The notes: generated by a model not told the origin, from the sequence alone. DNA of 6,117 nt from Nitrososphaerota archaeon (GCA_028867235.1 JAGWGS010000086.1:1-6117); one strand, 5' to 3'; shown: positions 1 to 5,477, counted from the stretch's first letter. Made by a program: numbers and translations.

Positions 1-377
1 TTTGTAACAACTGCTCCCATTGCTACTATGCTATTCTTTCCTATTTTGACTCCTGCCCTTATTACTGCTCTTGAACCTATGACTACTCCGTCTTCTATGG
101 TTACTCCTATCATTTTTTTACTAGCTGGATAGGGATCATTAGTAAGGGCAGCCGCTGGTCCTATGAAGACATTCTTTCCTATTCTGGATAGTGGAGGTAT
201 GTAAACAAGGCCCTCTATCATTGTGTTTTCTCCTATCTTTACATTGTAATCAATATGTGCAAGAGAGCCTATCTTGACATTGTCCCCAATCTCTGTATTG
301 TCACCCACGTATGCAAAATGCCATATTCTTACATTTTTTCCAAGTTTTGCTTTTTCTGAAATAAAATTTGTTACCAT
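1..377 (-). CDS. Left-handed beta-helix sugar N-acetyltransferase (WbpD/WlbB-like), 3' end cut by window edge
   Basis: 125 codons are visible before the left edge; the C-terminus is missing. The protein is built of hexapeptide turns, for example IGDNVKIG (30-37), IGENTMIEG (48-56), IGKNVFIG (66-73) and IGKNSIVAMGAVVT (112-125), which fold as a left-handed parallel beta-helix. VFIGPAAALTNDPYP (70-84) matches the conserved loop of the WbpD/WlbB/WxcM-type acetyltransferases, which transfer acetyl from acetyl-CoA to the amino group of a UDP-3-amino sugar in the cytoplasm. Family members are about 190-200 residues, so roughly a third is missing. The ATG is 5 bases after the stop of the Trm112-like gene. 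An in-frame GTG at 386-384 would overlap that stop (GTGA) and is an alternative start. Together with the dehydrogenase upstream it suggests synthesis of a 2,3-diacetamido sugar for surface glycans. The fold is certain; the exact substrate is inferred. Confidence 0.85.
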   Translation of the reverse strand, partial: MVTNFISEKAKLGKNVRIWHFAYVGDNTEIGDNVKIGSLAHIDYNVKIGENTMIEGLVYIPPLSRIGKNVFIGPAAALTNDPYPASKKMIGVTIEDGVVIGSRAVIRAGVKIGKNSIVAMGAVVT

Positions 378-382
378 TTTTA

Positions 383-652
383 TCACAAATGCCACGGCAA
401 GCCTTTTGAAACGATCTTGTCGGGAAGAGTGGTTTTGTATTTGTTCAAAAACTCAATATCTTGATTTTTTTCACGCAGCTCATCTGGTAGCATCACGGGA
501 ATCTCTTCTAGTATTGGATAATATCTGGAACATTTAGAACAAAATATGATACCCTCTGCAATCACATCACCATTAGAGGATAACTCTATCAACTCCAATG
601 GAGAATGTTTGTCTATGGGACATGCAAGTATATTCATTAATTTTCTATTCAT
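383..652 (-). CDS. Trm112-family zinc-ribbon small protein
   Basis: 89 residues, the full length for archaeal Trm112/UPF0434 proteins. Family marks are LACPIDKHSPLEL (9-21), FCSKCSRYYPI (37-47) and the EEIPVMLPDELR segment (49-60). Visible candidate zinc ligands are C11, C38 and C41; the second position of the N-terminal pair is Asp14 instead of Cys, so the metal site has at most three cysteines. In archaea and eukaryotes Trm112 is the activating partner of SAM-dependent methyltransferases that modify tRNA, rRNA and release factor; bacterial relatives such as YcaR are of uncertain role. The ATG overlaps the dehydrogenase stop as ATGA, indicating translational coupling, and the acetyltransferase starts 5 bases after its stop. 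Met6 is a possible alternative start. Family assignment is secure; whether this copy serves methyltransferases or the sugar operon is open. Confidence 0.88.
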   Translation of the reverse strand: MNRKLMNILACPIDKHSPLELIELSSNGDVIAEGIIFCSKCSRYYPILEEIPVMLPDELREKNQDIEFLNKYKTTLPDKIVSKGLPWHL

Positions 653-1584
653 TTCAGATCTAGATACACTGGAGTTCCTTTTTGACTAGATAAAAGTGCC
701 GCTTCTGCAATCCTTGTAGTATTTACTGCATCTTCTGCTCTTACTCTGATGTTGTCTTTACCCTCTATTGCAGATATGAAATTCTTTATCTCCAAAAGCA
801 ATGGTTCTTCCATATCTTTGCGAGGTATCTCTGCACCTAAGCTGGTCTCAATTTTTACCTCTTGTGTTATGAAATCTGAAGAAATTATAGCATCTCCACA
901 TACTGCATTAAATTTTCTTACACGTATGGGAGTTATCCAATTTGATGATATTATGGCAACTCGGTTGTCTTTGAAACCAAGCATAATTGTAGCAAAATCT
1001 TCATGTTCATGTCTTATCTTTCCAGATCTGGCAAATACTACTTCTGGAACATCATCAAACAACCACATCGCAGTATCTATGTCATGGACAGAGGTATCGT
1101 AGATTATCCCTACATCCTTTATGTGATTTGGCATTCTATTTTCACGATGAAATTCTAGCATTATCAATTCTCCATACTTTTTTGTCTTGACATATTCTTT
1201 AACAAGTGAAACTGCAGGATTGAATCTCTCTATGTATCCGCTTGTGAGTATGACTTTGTTTTTCTTTGCTAATTTAAGAAGATCCTCTCCCTCTCTTGAG
1301 AGATATGTCATTGGTTTTTCAACAAAGACATTTTTTTTATGTTCCAAGAGTTTCTTTGCAAGATCAAAATGAGTAGAAGTAGGGGTACAGACAAATGCTG
1401 CATCAAATTTCTCAGAATTCATAAGTGAGTCAAGAGATGAATAATGATTCACAGAATATTTTTTCCCAAACTCTTCTGCTCGTGATTCATTTGCGTCACA
1501 TATGGCTGATAAAACTCCAAGCTGAGAAAGAATTCTTGCATGATTCTTTCCAAACCCACCTGTTCCTATCTGAACTATGTTCAT
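649..1584 (-). CDS. Gfo/Idh/MocA oxidoreductase, probable UDP-N-acetylglucosamine (or its uronate) 3-dehydrogenase
   Basis: 311 residues, normal for the family. An N-terminal Rossmann domain begins with IGTGGFGKNHAR (6-17), with D30 at the end of beta-2 as a probable NAD ribose ligand. The hallmark EKP is at 89-91 (VEKPMT). GYIERFNP (116-123) is typical of the sugar-nucleotide dehydrogenase branch (WbpB/WlbA and the methanococcal UDP-GlcNAc 3-dehydrogenase). The catalytic D-x3-H-D element is YDTSVHDID, with D163 and H167. The enzyme should oxidise the 3-hydroxyl of a UDP-2-acetamido sugar to a 3-keto group, which a PLP aminotransferase then aminates and the neighbouring acetyltransferase acetylates. 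The ATG lies one base after the ilvE stop, and its stop overlaps the Trm112-like gene by four bases, so all are very likely on one mRNA. No aminotransferase of the DegT/DnrJ type is in the window. Family is certain; the substrate is inferred from motif and neighbours. Confidence 0.9.
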   Translation of the reverse strand: MNIVQIGTGGFGKNHARILSQLGVLSAICDANESRAEEFGKKYSVNHYSSLDSLMNSEKFDAAFVCTPTSTHFDLAKKLLEHKKNVFVEKPMTYLSREGEDLLKLAKKNKVILTSGYIERFNPAVSLVKEYVKTKKYGELIMLEFHRENRMPNHIKDVGIIYDTSVHDIDTAMWLFDDVPEVVFARSGKIRHEHEDFATIMLGFKDNRVAIISSNWITPIRVRKFNAVCGDAIISSDFITQEVKIETSLGAEIPRKDMEEPLLLEIKNFISAIEGKDNIRVRAEDAVNTTRIAEAALLSSQKGTPVYLDLK

Positions 1585-1585
1585 T

Positions 1586-2503
1586 CTAATACACCGGTGT
1601 AATCCATTTCGAGTATTTTTTATTCTTGCCCATTGTAATGTCTGAATATATTTTTCTGATATTGTCTGTTGTCTTTCCTACTGTTCCATCTCCAATTTTT
1701 TTACCGTCTATGGAAATAACCGGTGTTATCTCTGCTGCAGTTCCTGTAAGAAATACCTCATCAGCAAAATAGATCTCTGTTCTTGGAATTTCACGCTCAA
1801 CTACTTGATATCCTAAATTTTCTGCTATCTTCACTACTGAATCTTTTGTTATTCCTTCTAATGCGGATGAGCTTGGTGGGGGAGTTAATAGTTTCTTGTC
1901 TCGTAAAATGAAAATATTTTCTCCAGGTGCTTCACTTATGTTTCCTAAATAATCTAGCAATATGGCTTCATCATAACCATTTCTCTTTGATTCTTGTGTT
2001 GCTAATATTGAATTAAGATAATTTCCGCCCATTTTTGCAAGTGGTGGTGTTGACATGTCGTTAATTCTCCTCCATGAAGATATCCCAGCTTTTATTCCAT
2101 TTTTGTTAAATAATTCTCCAAAAGGAAACATGACTATTGCTGCATGCGTTGGGGTATCTTCAGTAACATGCAGATTGATACCATGTTTGCCTACAAAATA
2201 AAATGGTCGTATGTAACACGACTCTCTAACATTATTTTTCTTACAAATCTGAATTACTGCATCAACAATTTCTTTGTCTGTAAACTTTAGCGATATTGAA
2301 TAAACTTTGCCTGAACTTCTGAATCTTTTGATATGATCCTGTAATCTGAAGATATTCAAGTTTTTTGAATTCCAATATCCTCGTAATCCCTCAAAAACTG
2401 ATGTGCCATAATGTATGGCATGTGTCATGACTGGTACCCTTGCATCTTCATCCTTGACTATTCTTCCATCAAACCACACAAACTTTGGGGTAAAAGATTT
2501 CAT
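1586..2503 (-). CDS. ilvE: Branched-chain amino acid aminotransferase (class IV, PLP)
   Basis: 305 residues, the standard IlvE length. It transfers the amino group between glutamate and the 2-keto acids of leucine, isoleucine and valine. Fold-type IV signatures are all present: HAIHYGTSVFEGLRGY (28-43), SSWRRI (142-147) and LAKMGGNYLNS (155-165), in which K157 is the Schiff-base lysine. ISEAPGENIF (189-198) holds the phosphate-pocket glutamate region, followed by TPPPSSSALEGITK (207-220) and the phosphate-binding FLTGTAAEITPV (251-262). These match E. coli IlvE closely, so this is a true BCAT and not a D-amino-acid transaminase or aminodeoxychorismate lyase. The ATG is the first in frame after the upstream gene, with a 36-base gap that contains a TATA-like element about 25 bases before the ATG, so it may have its own leaderless promoter. 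The dehydrogenase follows after one base. Confidence 0.96.
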   Translation of the reverse strand: MKSFTPKFVWFDGRIVKDEDARVPVMTHAIHYGTSVFEGLRGYWNSKNLNIFRLQDHIKRFRSSGKVYSISLKFTDKEIVDAVIQICKKNNVRESCYIRPFYFVGKHGINLHVTEDTPTHAAIVMFPFGELFNKNGIKAGISSWRRINDMSTPPLAKMGGNYLNSILATQESKRNGYDEAILLDYLGNISEAPGENIFILRDKKLLTPPPSSSALEGITKDSVVKIAENLGYQVVEREIPRTEIYFADEVFLTGTAAEITPVISIDGKKIGDGTVGKTTDNIRKIYSDITMGKNKKYSKWITPVY

Positions 2504-2523
2504 AGTGAAAAACCGAGCCTGTC

Positions 2524-2532
2524 TATAATTAA
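2524..2532 (-). promoter_or_regulatory. Candidate TATA box for ilvE
   Basis: On the minus strand TTAATTATA is centred about 25 bases before the ilvE ATG, inside the 36-base gap after the nucleotidyltransferase gene. The position fits an archaeal TATA box driving a leaderless transcript, so ilvE and the sugar genes could be transcribed apart from the upstream gene. The AT-rich background makes this only suggestive. Confidence 0.35.
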
Positions 2533-2539
2533 TCTATTT

Positions 2540-3136
2540 CTACCAAAACCCTGTACTTGGAAACTTCATTCCTAGTATTCTATATGTAAGATCTTGGGCA
2601 TTTGCAAACTTTTTCACTACATCCCAATTATCATGTATTATCTTGACTACACTGGGTTCTACATAATCTTCCCAATCTGTATCTTTATCCATTGCAGAAT
2701 CAAACATTTTCTGCTTTACAGATGATGCAGATGTCTCCTTTCTTTTACCCACTTTGGGATTTAATCCGTATAACCTGAGTACAAATCCTTCAGCTTTGTC
2801 TCCTGTATATGTAAAATAATCTGACTTTATTCCATCTAAAATCTGCTTTTTAATCTTCCAAGAATATGGTGATAACATTGGTGGCATATATTTTGCAAAT
2901 GGTGCATAAAATGTATAGTCTGATGCAACCTGAACACTTTCACCAAATACAGCTCTTAACATTTTTTTTCTTAGCTCATAACTGAATGGAAAACTTCTAC
3001 TGTTTATCTCATTTCCATCTTTCATGAAAATAACTGGCAAAATTCTCACCTGATCTTGACTCTTTAATTCTTTGATTATCTCTACGTGTGCCTTGGTAAC
3101 TGGATTCAAATGTGCAAGGTATATTGCAACTGTCAA
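2540..3136 (-). CDS. Divergent cytidylyltransferase-like nucleotidyltransferase, function unknown
   Basis: 198 residues. The N-terminus, AIYLAHLNPVTKAHVEII (4-21), aligns with the phosphopantetheine adenylyltransferase signature (F-D-P-V-T-N-G-H), placing it in the HIGH-motif nucleotidyltransferase superfamily (CoaD, NadM, RibL, TagD). The usual TxGH reads T14-K15-A16-H17, with Ala for Gly and N11 for Asp. SASSVKQKM (136-144) occupies the place of the second motif, ISSTxxR, with Lys for Arg. TGDKAEG (111-117) may be the nucleotide-binding loop. The start is TTG: the only codons between an in-frame TAG and this TTG are AGA, AAC and CTA, and the motif-bearing first strand requires this start. 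A TATA-like element lies 25-26 bases upstream, which fits a leaderless mRNA. The nucleotide and acceptor substrates cannot be read from the sequence; NMN-, pantetheine- or FMN-type adenylyl transfer are possible, as is loss of activity. Confidence 0.75.
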   Translation of the reverse strand: MTVAIYLAHLNPVTKAHVEIIKELKSQDQVRILPVIFMKDGNEINSRSFPFSYELRKKMLRAVFGESVQVASDYTFYAPFAKYMPPMLSPYSWKIKKQILDGIKSDYFTYTGDKAEGFVLRLYGLNPKVGKRKETSASSVKQKMFDSAMDKDTDWEDYVEPSVVKIIHDNWDVVKKFANAQDLTYRILGMKFPSTGFW

Positions 3137-3157
3137 TAGGTTTCTCTATTTTCGTGT

Positions 3158-3165
3158 CATATTTA
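3158..3165 (-). promoter_or_regulatory. Candidate TATA box for the nucleotidyltransferase gene
   Basis: TAAATATG on the minus strand is centred 25-26 bases before the TTG start. This matches the TATA-to-start spacing seen before other genes here and would place the transcript start at or next to the TTG. It is the first promoter candidate after tRNA-Pro, so the left-hand operon probably begins here. Confidence 0.45.
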
Positions 3166-3203
3166 CATCATTTATTTGCAGTCGTGATAAAACTTGACAG
3201 ATA

Positions 3204-3277
3204 TAGGGACGATGGGACTTGAACCCACGACATCCAGCGCCCGAGGCTGGCAGTCTACCAAGCTAACCTACGTCCCT
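3204..3277 (-). tRNA. tRNA-Pro (anticodon CGG)
   Basis: A 74-base gene that folds into a full cloverleaf. The acceptor stem AGGGACG/CGTCCCT has seven perfect pairs, and the discriminator is A. The D-stem GGTT/GACT has two G-T pairs, with loop AGCTTGGTA carrying G18G19. The anticodon stem CCAGC/GCTGG closes loop CTCGGGC, with anticodon CGG at 3243-3241 and G37, as expected for proline. The T-arm is GTGGG-TTCAAGT-CCCAT. There is no encoded CCA and no intron. It reads CCG codons. It lies 42 bases after the reductase gene on the same strand; a TATA-like TAATATTC about 26 bases before its 5' end suggests its own promoter, although read-through is possible. Confidence 0.96.
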
Positions 3278-3298
3278 GTAAGACTCGCTATTACAATA

Positions 3299-3306
3299 GA
3301 ATATTA
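3299..3306 (-). promoter_or_regulatory. Candidate TATA box for tRNA-Pro
   Basis: TAATATTC on the minus strand is centred about 26 bases before the first base of the tRNA, in the 42-base gap after the reductase stop. If used, the precursor would have little or no 5' leader. The match is weak. Confidence 0.3.
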
Positions 3307-3319
3307 CTCTTTCAAAGAA

Positions 3320-4162
3320 TTATCCGTATGATTCGTATTTTATTTCAAAGCTCTTGTCTGCTCTCTTGTTTCTCTCAGTAACAAAGCCCTTTGGAGTCAA
3401 TACATCTAAACACCCATCTATAGTTCCCTGCCATCCACAAATGAAGAAAACTGTATTTTCTTTTGTAACTTTTTCACCAACCATTTTTTCAAGAGGTGAC
3501 ATTTCTCCATCTTTTGACTGTAAGAAACTCTCTACTCTACCTTTATGACCATTCCACGTTCTGTTGAACCATTCGTCTGGTCTGCTGATTGTAGATCTAT
3601 ATCTGAAATTCCATTTGTCTTTACCTCTGTCAAGACTTTCTTCTTCAAGTTTTGTTAATTCATCTCTATAACCTAATTCATCGACATAGCTTGCACCGTG
3701 GAATACTACGATCTCTCTCTTGCTTCCTACTGCATGAAGATGTCTTGCATAGCTGAGAAACGGTGCAAGGCCAGTACCTCCTCCAAGACAAACTATTCTT
3801 CTATTGTCTGGTTCGCCATTTGGCATCTTTTCTTCTATGGTAAACGGACCTGTGGGTTTTAGCCAAATTATTTCATCTCCTTCTTTTGCACTAAATAATA
3901 CTGTAGTAAGACGACCTGGAAGAGGCTTTCTTACCCATCTGATGTATAACTCGATATAGTTTCTGTTTTCTGGATTTGAAGCAATTGAATATGCTCTGCG
4001 AATTACTTTATTCTCTGATGGTACATGTGCTCCAAGTGTAAGGAACTGTCCTGCCTTGTATTGCGGAACTTCGCCTCCCTCTTTTGGTTTGAATCTGAAA
4101 ACCGCCAAATCTTCTTTCTGAATTTGTATGTATGAAATTATTGCTTTGCTGTCTACGACCAC
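3320..4162 (-). CDS. FAD-binding ferredoxin-NADP reductase-family oxidoreductase
   Basis: 280 residues with the two-domain FNR layout. The N-terminal FAD beta-barrel (about 5-110) carries YKAGQFLTLG (35-44), the FAD motif RRAYSIAS (55-62), IRWVRKPLPGRLT (74-86) and the GPF turn (105-107). The C-terminal NAD(P) domain starts with IVCLGGGTGLAPFLSYAR (123-140), then VFHGAS (153-158), and ends with FICGWQGTIDG (240-250), the counterpart of the CGxPxM segment. No iron-sulfur cysteine cluster is present, so it is a stand-alone flavoprotein moving electrons between NAD(P)H and a ferredoxin, flavodoxin or similar carrier in the cytoplasm. The start is GTG: an in-frame TAA lies upstream and no ATG or TTG intervenes. 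A TATA-like ATATTTAA centred about 26 bases before the GTG supports both this start and leaderless transcription. The electron partner is not determinable here; an oxygenase reductase is an alternative. Confidence 0.9.
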   Translation of the reverse strand: MVVDSKAIISYIQIQKEDLAVFRFKPKEGGEVPQYKAGQFLTLGAHVPSENKVIRRAYSIASNPENRNYIELYIRWVRKPLPGRLTTVLFSAKEGDEIIWLKPTGPFTIEEKMPNGEPDNRRIVCLGGGTGLAPFLSYARHLHAVGSKREIVVFHGASYVDELGYRDELTKLEEESLDRGKDKWNFRYRSTISRPDEWFNRTWNGHKGRVESFLQSKDGEMSPLEKMVGEKVTKENTVFFICGWQGTIDGCLDVLTPKGFVTERNKRADKSFEIKYESYG

Positions 4163-4184
4163 GCGGAGATTTTGATTTAGGTGG

Positions 4185-4192
4185 TTAAATAT
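4185..4192 (-). promoter_or_regulatory. TATA box for the reductase gene
   Basis: ATATTTAA on the minus strand is centred about 26 bases before the GTG start codon, the classic archaeal TATA-to-start-site spacing. It supports GTG at 4162 as the true start and a leaderless mRNA. No purine-rich BRE is obvious immediately upstream. Confidence 0.55.
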
Positions 4193-4293
4193 CTTATGTT
4201 ATTATTTTTCATTATGTTTCTGACTTACACTAAACGTTAATAACCTCTCAAAAAAAGTTAATGCAAATCAGATGCAATATTCTGGTTGAACAT

Positions 4294-4367
4294 GGGCCGG
4301 TCGTCTAGCCTAGTAGGATACGCCCTTGGCATGGGTGAGATCGTGGGTTCAAATCCCACCCGGTCCA
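4294..4367 (+). tRNA. tRNA-Ala (anticodon GGC)
   Basis: A 74-base gene with a complete cloverleaf. The acceptor GGGCCGG/CCGGTCC contains the G3-U70 wobble (4296 with 4364), the main alanine identity element, and the discriminator is A. The D-stem is GTCT/GGAT, with loop AGCCTAGTA. The anticodon stem CGCCC/GGGTG closes loop TTGGCAT, with anticodon GGC at 4328-4330. The T-arm is GTGGG-TTCAAAT-CCCAC. CCA is not encoded and there is no intron. Unusually, position 18 in the D-loop is A (4312) where G18 is almost universal; everything else looks functional. No clear TATA box is seen at the expected distance upstream. Confidence 0.95.
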
Positions 4368-4406
4368 CTTTATCATTCATCTCAGACAGGTCCAGTCCGA
4401 AACCAA

Positions 4407-4432
4407 TTTTTTCCACCGCTGCCCTTGTTTTT
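4407..4432 (+). terminator. Candidate T-rich terminator after tRNA-Ala
   Basis: Runs of six T (4407-4412) and five T (4428-4432) lie 40-65 bases after the tRNA. Archaeal RNA polymerase terminates at such U-rich tracts without needing a hairpin. The distance makes the assignment tentative. Confidence 0.25.
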
Positions 4433-4585
4433 GACAAAGTTCTAACAAACCTCAAGGCTCACAGAATTCTATTCAGTGAATTTAGATCCTGAATTATTTT
4501 CAATCAAGGTTTTTACAATTATCAAATCAAATCGTTGTCCAATATTCTTAGCGTAATTCTTCTACTTGATACAAGAATTTCATTT

Positions 4586-4596
4586 AAAATAAAAAA
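4586..4596 (-). terminator. Candidate T-rich terminator for the exported-protein gene
   Basis: TTTTTTATTTT on the minus strand, about 100 bases beyond the stop codon, is the first strong T-tract downstream. It would give a 3' untranslated region of about 100 bases. Confidence 0.3.
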
Positions 4597-4693
4597 TTGG
4601 GAATAGGAATGACTTTCAAATTGTACTTGTATGTTTTGTTATACGAATGGAATGTGTCTCTAGGATCTGGCATCTGAGAAAATAGTTCACTTT

Positions 4694-5101
4694 TTAGGTT
4701 ACTGTCACTGATTGTGTTGACATTGGAGCCAGAGGATTGATATCACGAAGATTATCCCACACAAATATCTCGATTTTATAATTTCCCTTTTCACTTGGGG
4801 TCCATGAAAGTGATGCTGCAAGAGTCTGATTCTTCACTAGTGATCCTGTAGCATAATTAAGATCAACAATAACACCGTCTGAATTGATTACCTGAACTAT
4901 GTATGCCCAATCGATATTTTTTTCACTCGAATTTTTCAATGATGTTTGCAAGTTGAGCTGTTGGTCAACCACGGGGGATTTTATCTCCTCTCCAAGAGAA
5001 TTTACTATCTTAAAGTCTGATGTAGAGACTTCGTCATAACCATATACAGAATTTGCCCCTATGATTGTTGCTACAAAAATTACTGCTAGCAAAAACTTCA
5101 T
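4694..5101 (-). CDS. Small exported beta-rich protein, function unknown
   Basis: 135 residues, not assigned to a named family. Residues 1-21 form a signal peptide: a Lys at position 3, a hydrophobic core LLAVIFVATIIGA (4-16), and a plausible cleavage after SVYG. The mature part (about 22-135) is cysteine-free and alternates polar and hydrophobic residues as in an Ig-like or CARDB-like beta-sandwich, with WAYIVQVINSDG (65-76), SLSWTPSEKGNYKIEIFVWD (97-116) and a terminal SVTVT strand. It has two N-glycosylation sequons, N57-S-S and N91-Q-T. There is no transmembrane anchor after the signal peptide, so it is secreted or retained by the S-layer or partners. Similar single-domain exported proteins are, to my knowledge, common in thaumarchaea. 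The ATG lies about 27 bases from the palindromic TATA element shared with alba; a GAGG just before it is too close to be a convincing ribosome binding site. Confidence 0.8.
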   Translation of the reverse strand: MKFLLAVIFVATIIGANSVYGYDEVSTSDFKIVNSLGEEIKSPVVDQQLNLQTSLKNSSEKNIDWAYIVQVINSDGVIVDLNYATGSLVKNQTLAASLSWTPSEKGNYKIEIFVWDNLRDINPLAPMSTQSVTVT

Positions 5102-5124
5102 TGCCTCGAATTTTTCATTCTTAG

Positions 5125-5132
5125 ATTTAAAT
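5125..5132. promoter_or_regulatory. Palindromic TATA element shared by alba and the divergent exported-protein gene
   Basis: ATTTAAAT is a perfect palindrome in the 53-base gap between the two divergent ATGs. Its centre (5128.5) is 26.5 bases from the alba ATG at 5155 and 27.5 bases from the ATG at 5101, the expected distance to a leaderless start on both sides. No other TATA-like block is visible in the gap, so both genes may be served by this one element. Confidence 0.65.
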
Positions 5133-5154
5133 TATCCCAAATGATAGCTAGCCC

Positions 5155-5439
5155 ATGTCCGAATCTAGAGACATTATCTATATTGGAAAAAAGCCACTGA
5201 TGTCATACGTTACTTCTGCGCTCATACAGTTGGCAAACCAACCAAAAATATCAATCAAGGCAAGAGGGCTTAGCATCGGTCATGCAGTTGATGTAGCGCA
5301 AATCATTGCACGAAAAACAGAAAATGCCGGCTATGCCGTAGGAAACATCAAGATAGGTTCAGAACAGATGCAATCACAAGATGGACGCTCTAGGAATGTT
5401 TCTACTATAGAAATAGAAGTAAAGAGAACACACTCTTAG
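5155..5439 (+). CDS. alba: Alba DNA/RNA-binding chromatin protein
   Basis: 94 residues, the usual Alba length. IIYIGKKPLMSYVTSAL (7-23) holds the signature strand and helix start; K12/K13 correspond to the DNA-contacting lysine pair of Sulfolobus Alba (K16/K17), one of which is the known acetylation site. IKARGLSIGHAVDVAQIIAR (34-53) is the second conserved segment, and QDGRSRNVSTIEIEVKR (75-91) forms the basic hairpin that grips the minor groove, plus the last strand. Alba dimers coat double-stranded DNA and also bind RNA, so it acts in the nucleoid and possibly in RNA metabolism. It is a single gene with its own promoter; the TATA element ATTTAAAT is centred 26-27 bases before the ATG, implying a leaderless transcript. 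A strong T-rich terminator follows about 22 bases after the stop. Confidence 0.97.
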   Translation: MSESRDIIYIGKKPLMSYVTSALIQLANQPKISIKARGLSIGHAVDVAQIIARKTENAGYAVGNIKIGSEQMQSQDGRSRNVSTIEIEVKRTHS

Positions 5440-5461
5440 ATAGGATTACCTTGAAAAACTC

Positions 5462-5472
5462 TTTTCTTTTTT
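5462..5472 (+). terminator. T-rich terminator of alba
   Basis: TTTTCTTTTTT begins 22 bases after the alba stop, in the short convergent gap before the lyase gene. It is a typical archaeal oligo-T terminator for a highly expressed single gene. On the minus strand it is purine-rich, so it would not serve the lyase gene. Confidence 0.55.
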
Positions 5473-5477
5473 GTAAT

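Larger units (their letters stand above)
4368..4693. other. 326-base stretch without a convincing gene
   Basis: Between tRNA-Ala and the stop of the exported-protein gene I see no conserved coding region. It holds T-runs at 4407-4412 and 4428-4432 (possible tRNA terminator), a short palindrome ATTCAgTGAAT at 4471-4481, and an AT-rich block at 4583-4599. A 22-codon plus-strand reading frame, 4609-4677 (begins MTFKLYLYV), has an AT-rich TTTAAAAT about 22 bases before its ATG, but nothing else supports it as a gene. No box C/D or tRNA-like fold was recognised. Confidence 0.5.

Noticed and set aside
274..537. Plus-strand frame opposite the acetyltransferase and Trm112-like genes
   Set aside because: It is antisense to two clearly conserved proteins and shows no family features of its own. 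The plus-strand frames at 749-1102, 1187-1372 and 3354-3548 are shadows for the same reason.
1586..2503. ilvE product as the missing sugar aminotransferase of the 3-acetamido pathway
   Set aside because: All motifs are those of class IV branched-chain transaminases; sugar 3-aminotransferases belong to the DegT fold type I family.
4258..4455. Minus-strand open frame containing VGFEPTISPMPRAYPTRLDDRP
   Set aside because: This peptide is the translation of the antisense strand of the tRNA-Ala gene, a well-known spurious annotation. The start is TTG and nothing supports the rest.
4471..4481. Short palindrome ATTCAgTGAAT as an operator
   Set aside because: It is only 5-base arms, far from any start codon, and within chance expectation in AT-rich DNA.
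4286..4492. Plus-strand open frame running through tRNA-Ala
   Set aside because: Most of its first half is the tRNA itself, and the tail has no recognisable protein character.
4294..4492. Integration site (att) of an element at tRNA-Ala
   Set aside because: No direct repeat of the tRNA 3' end and no integrase or element genes are visible in the window.
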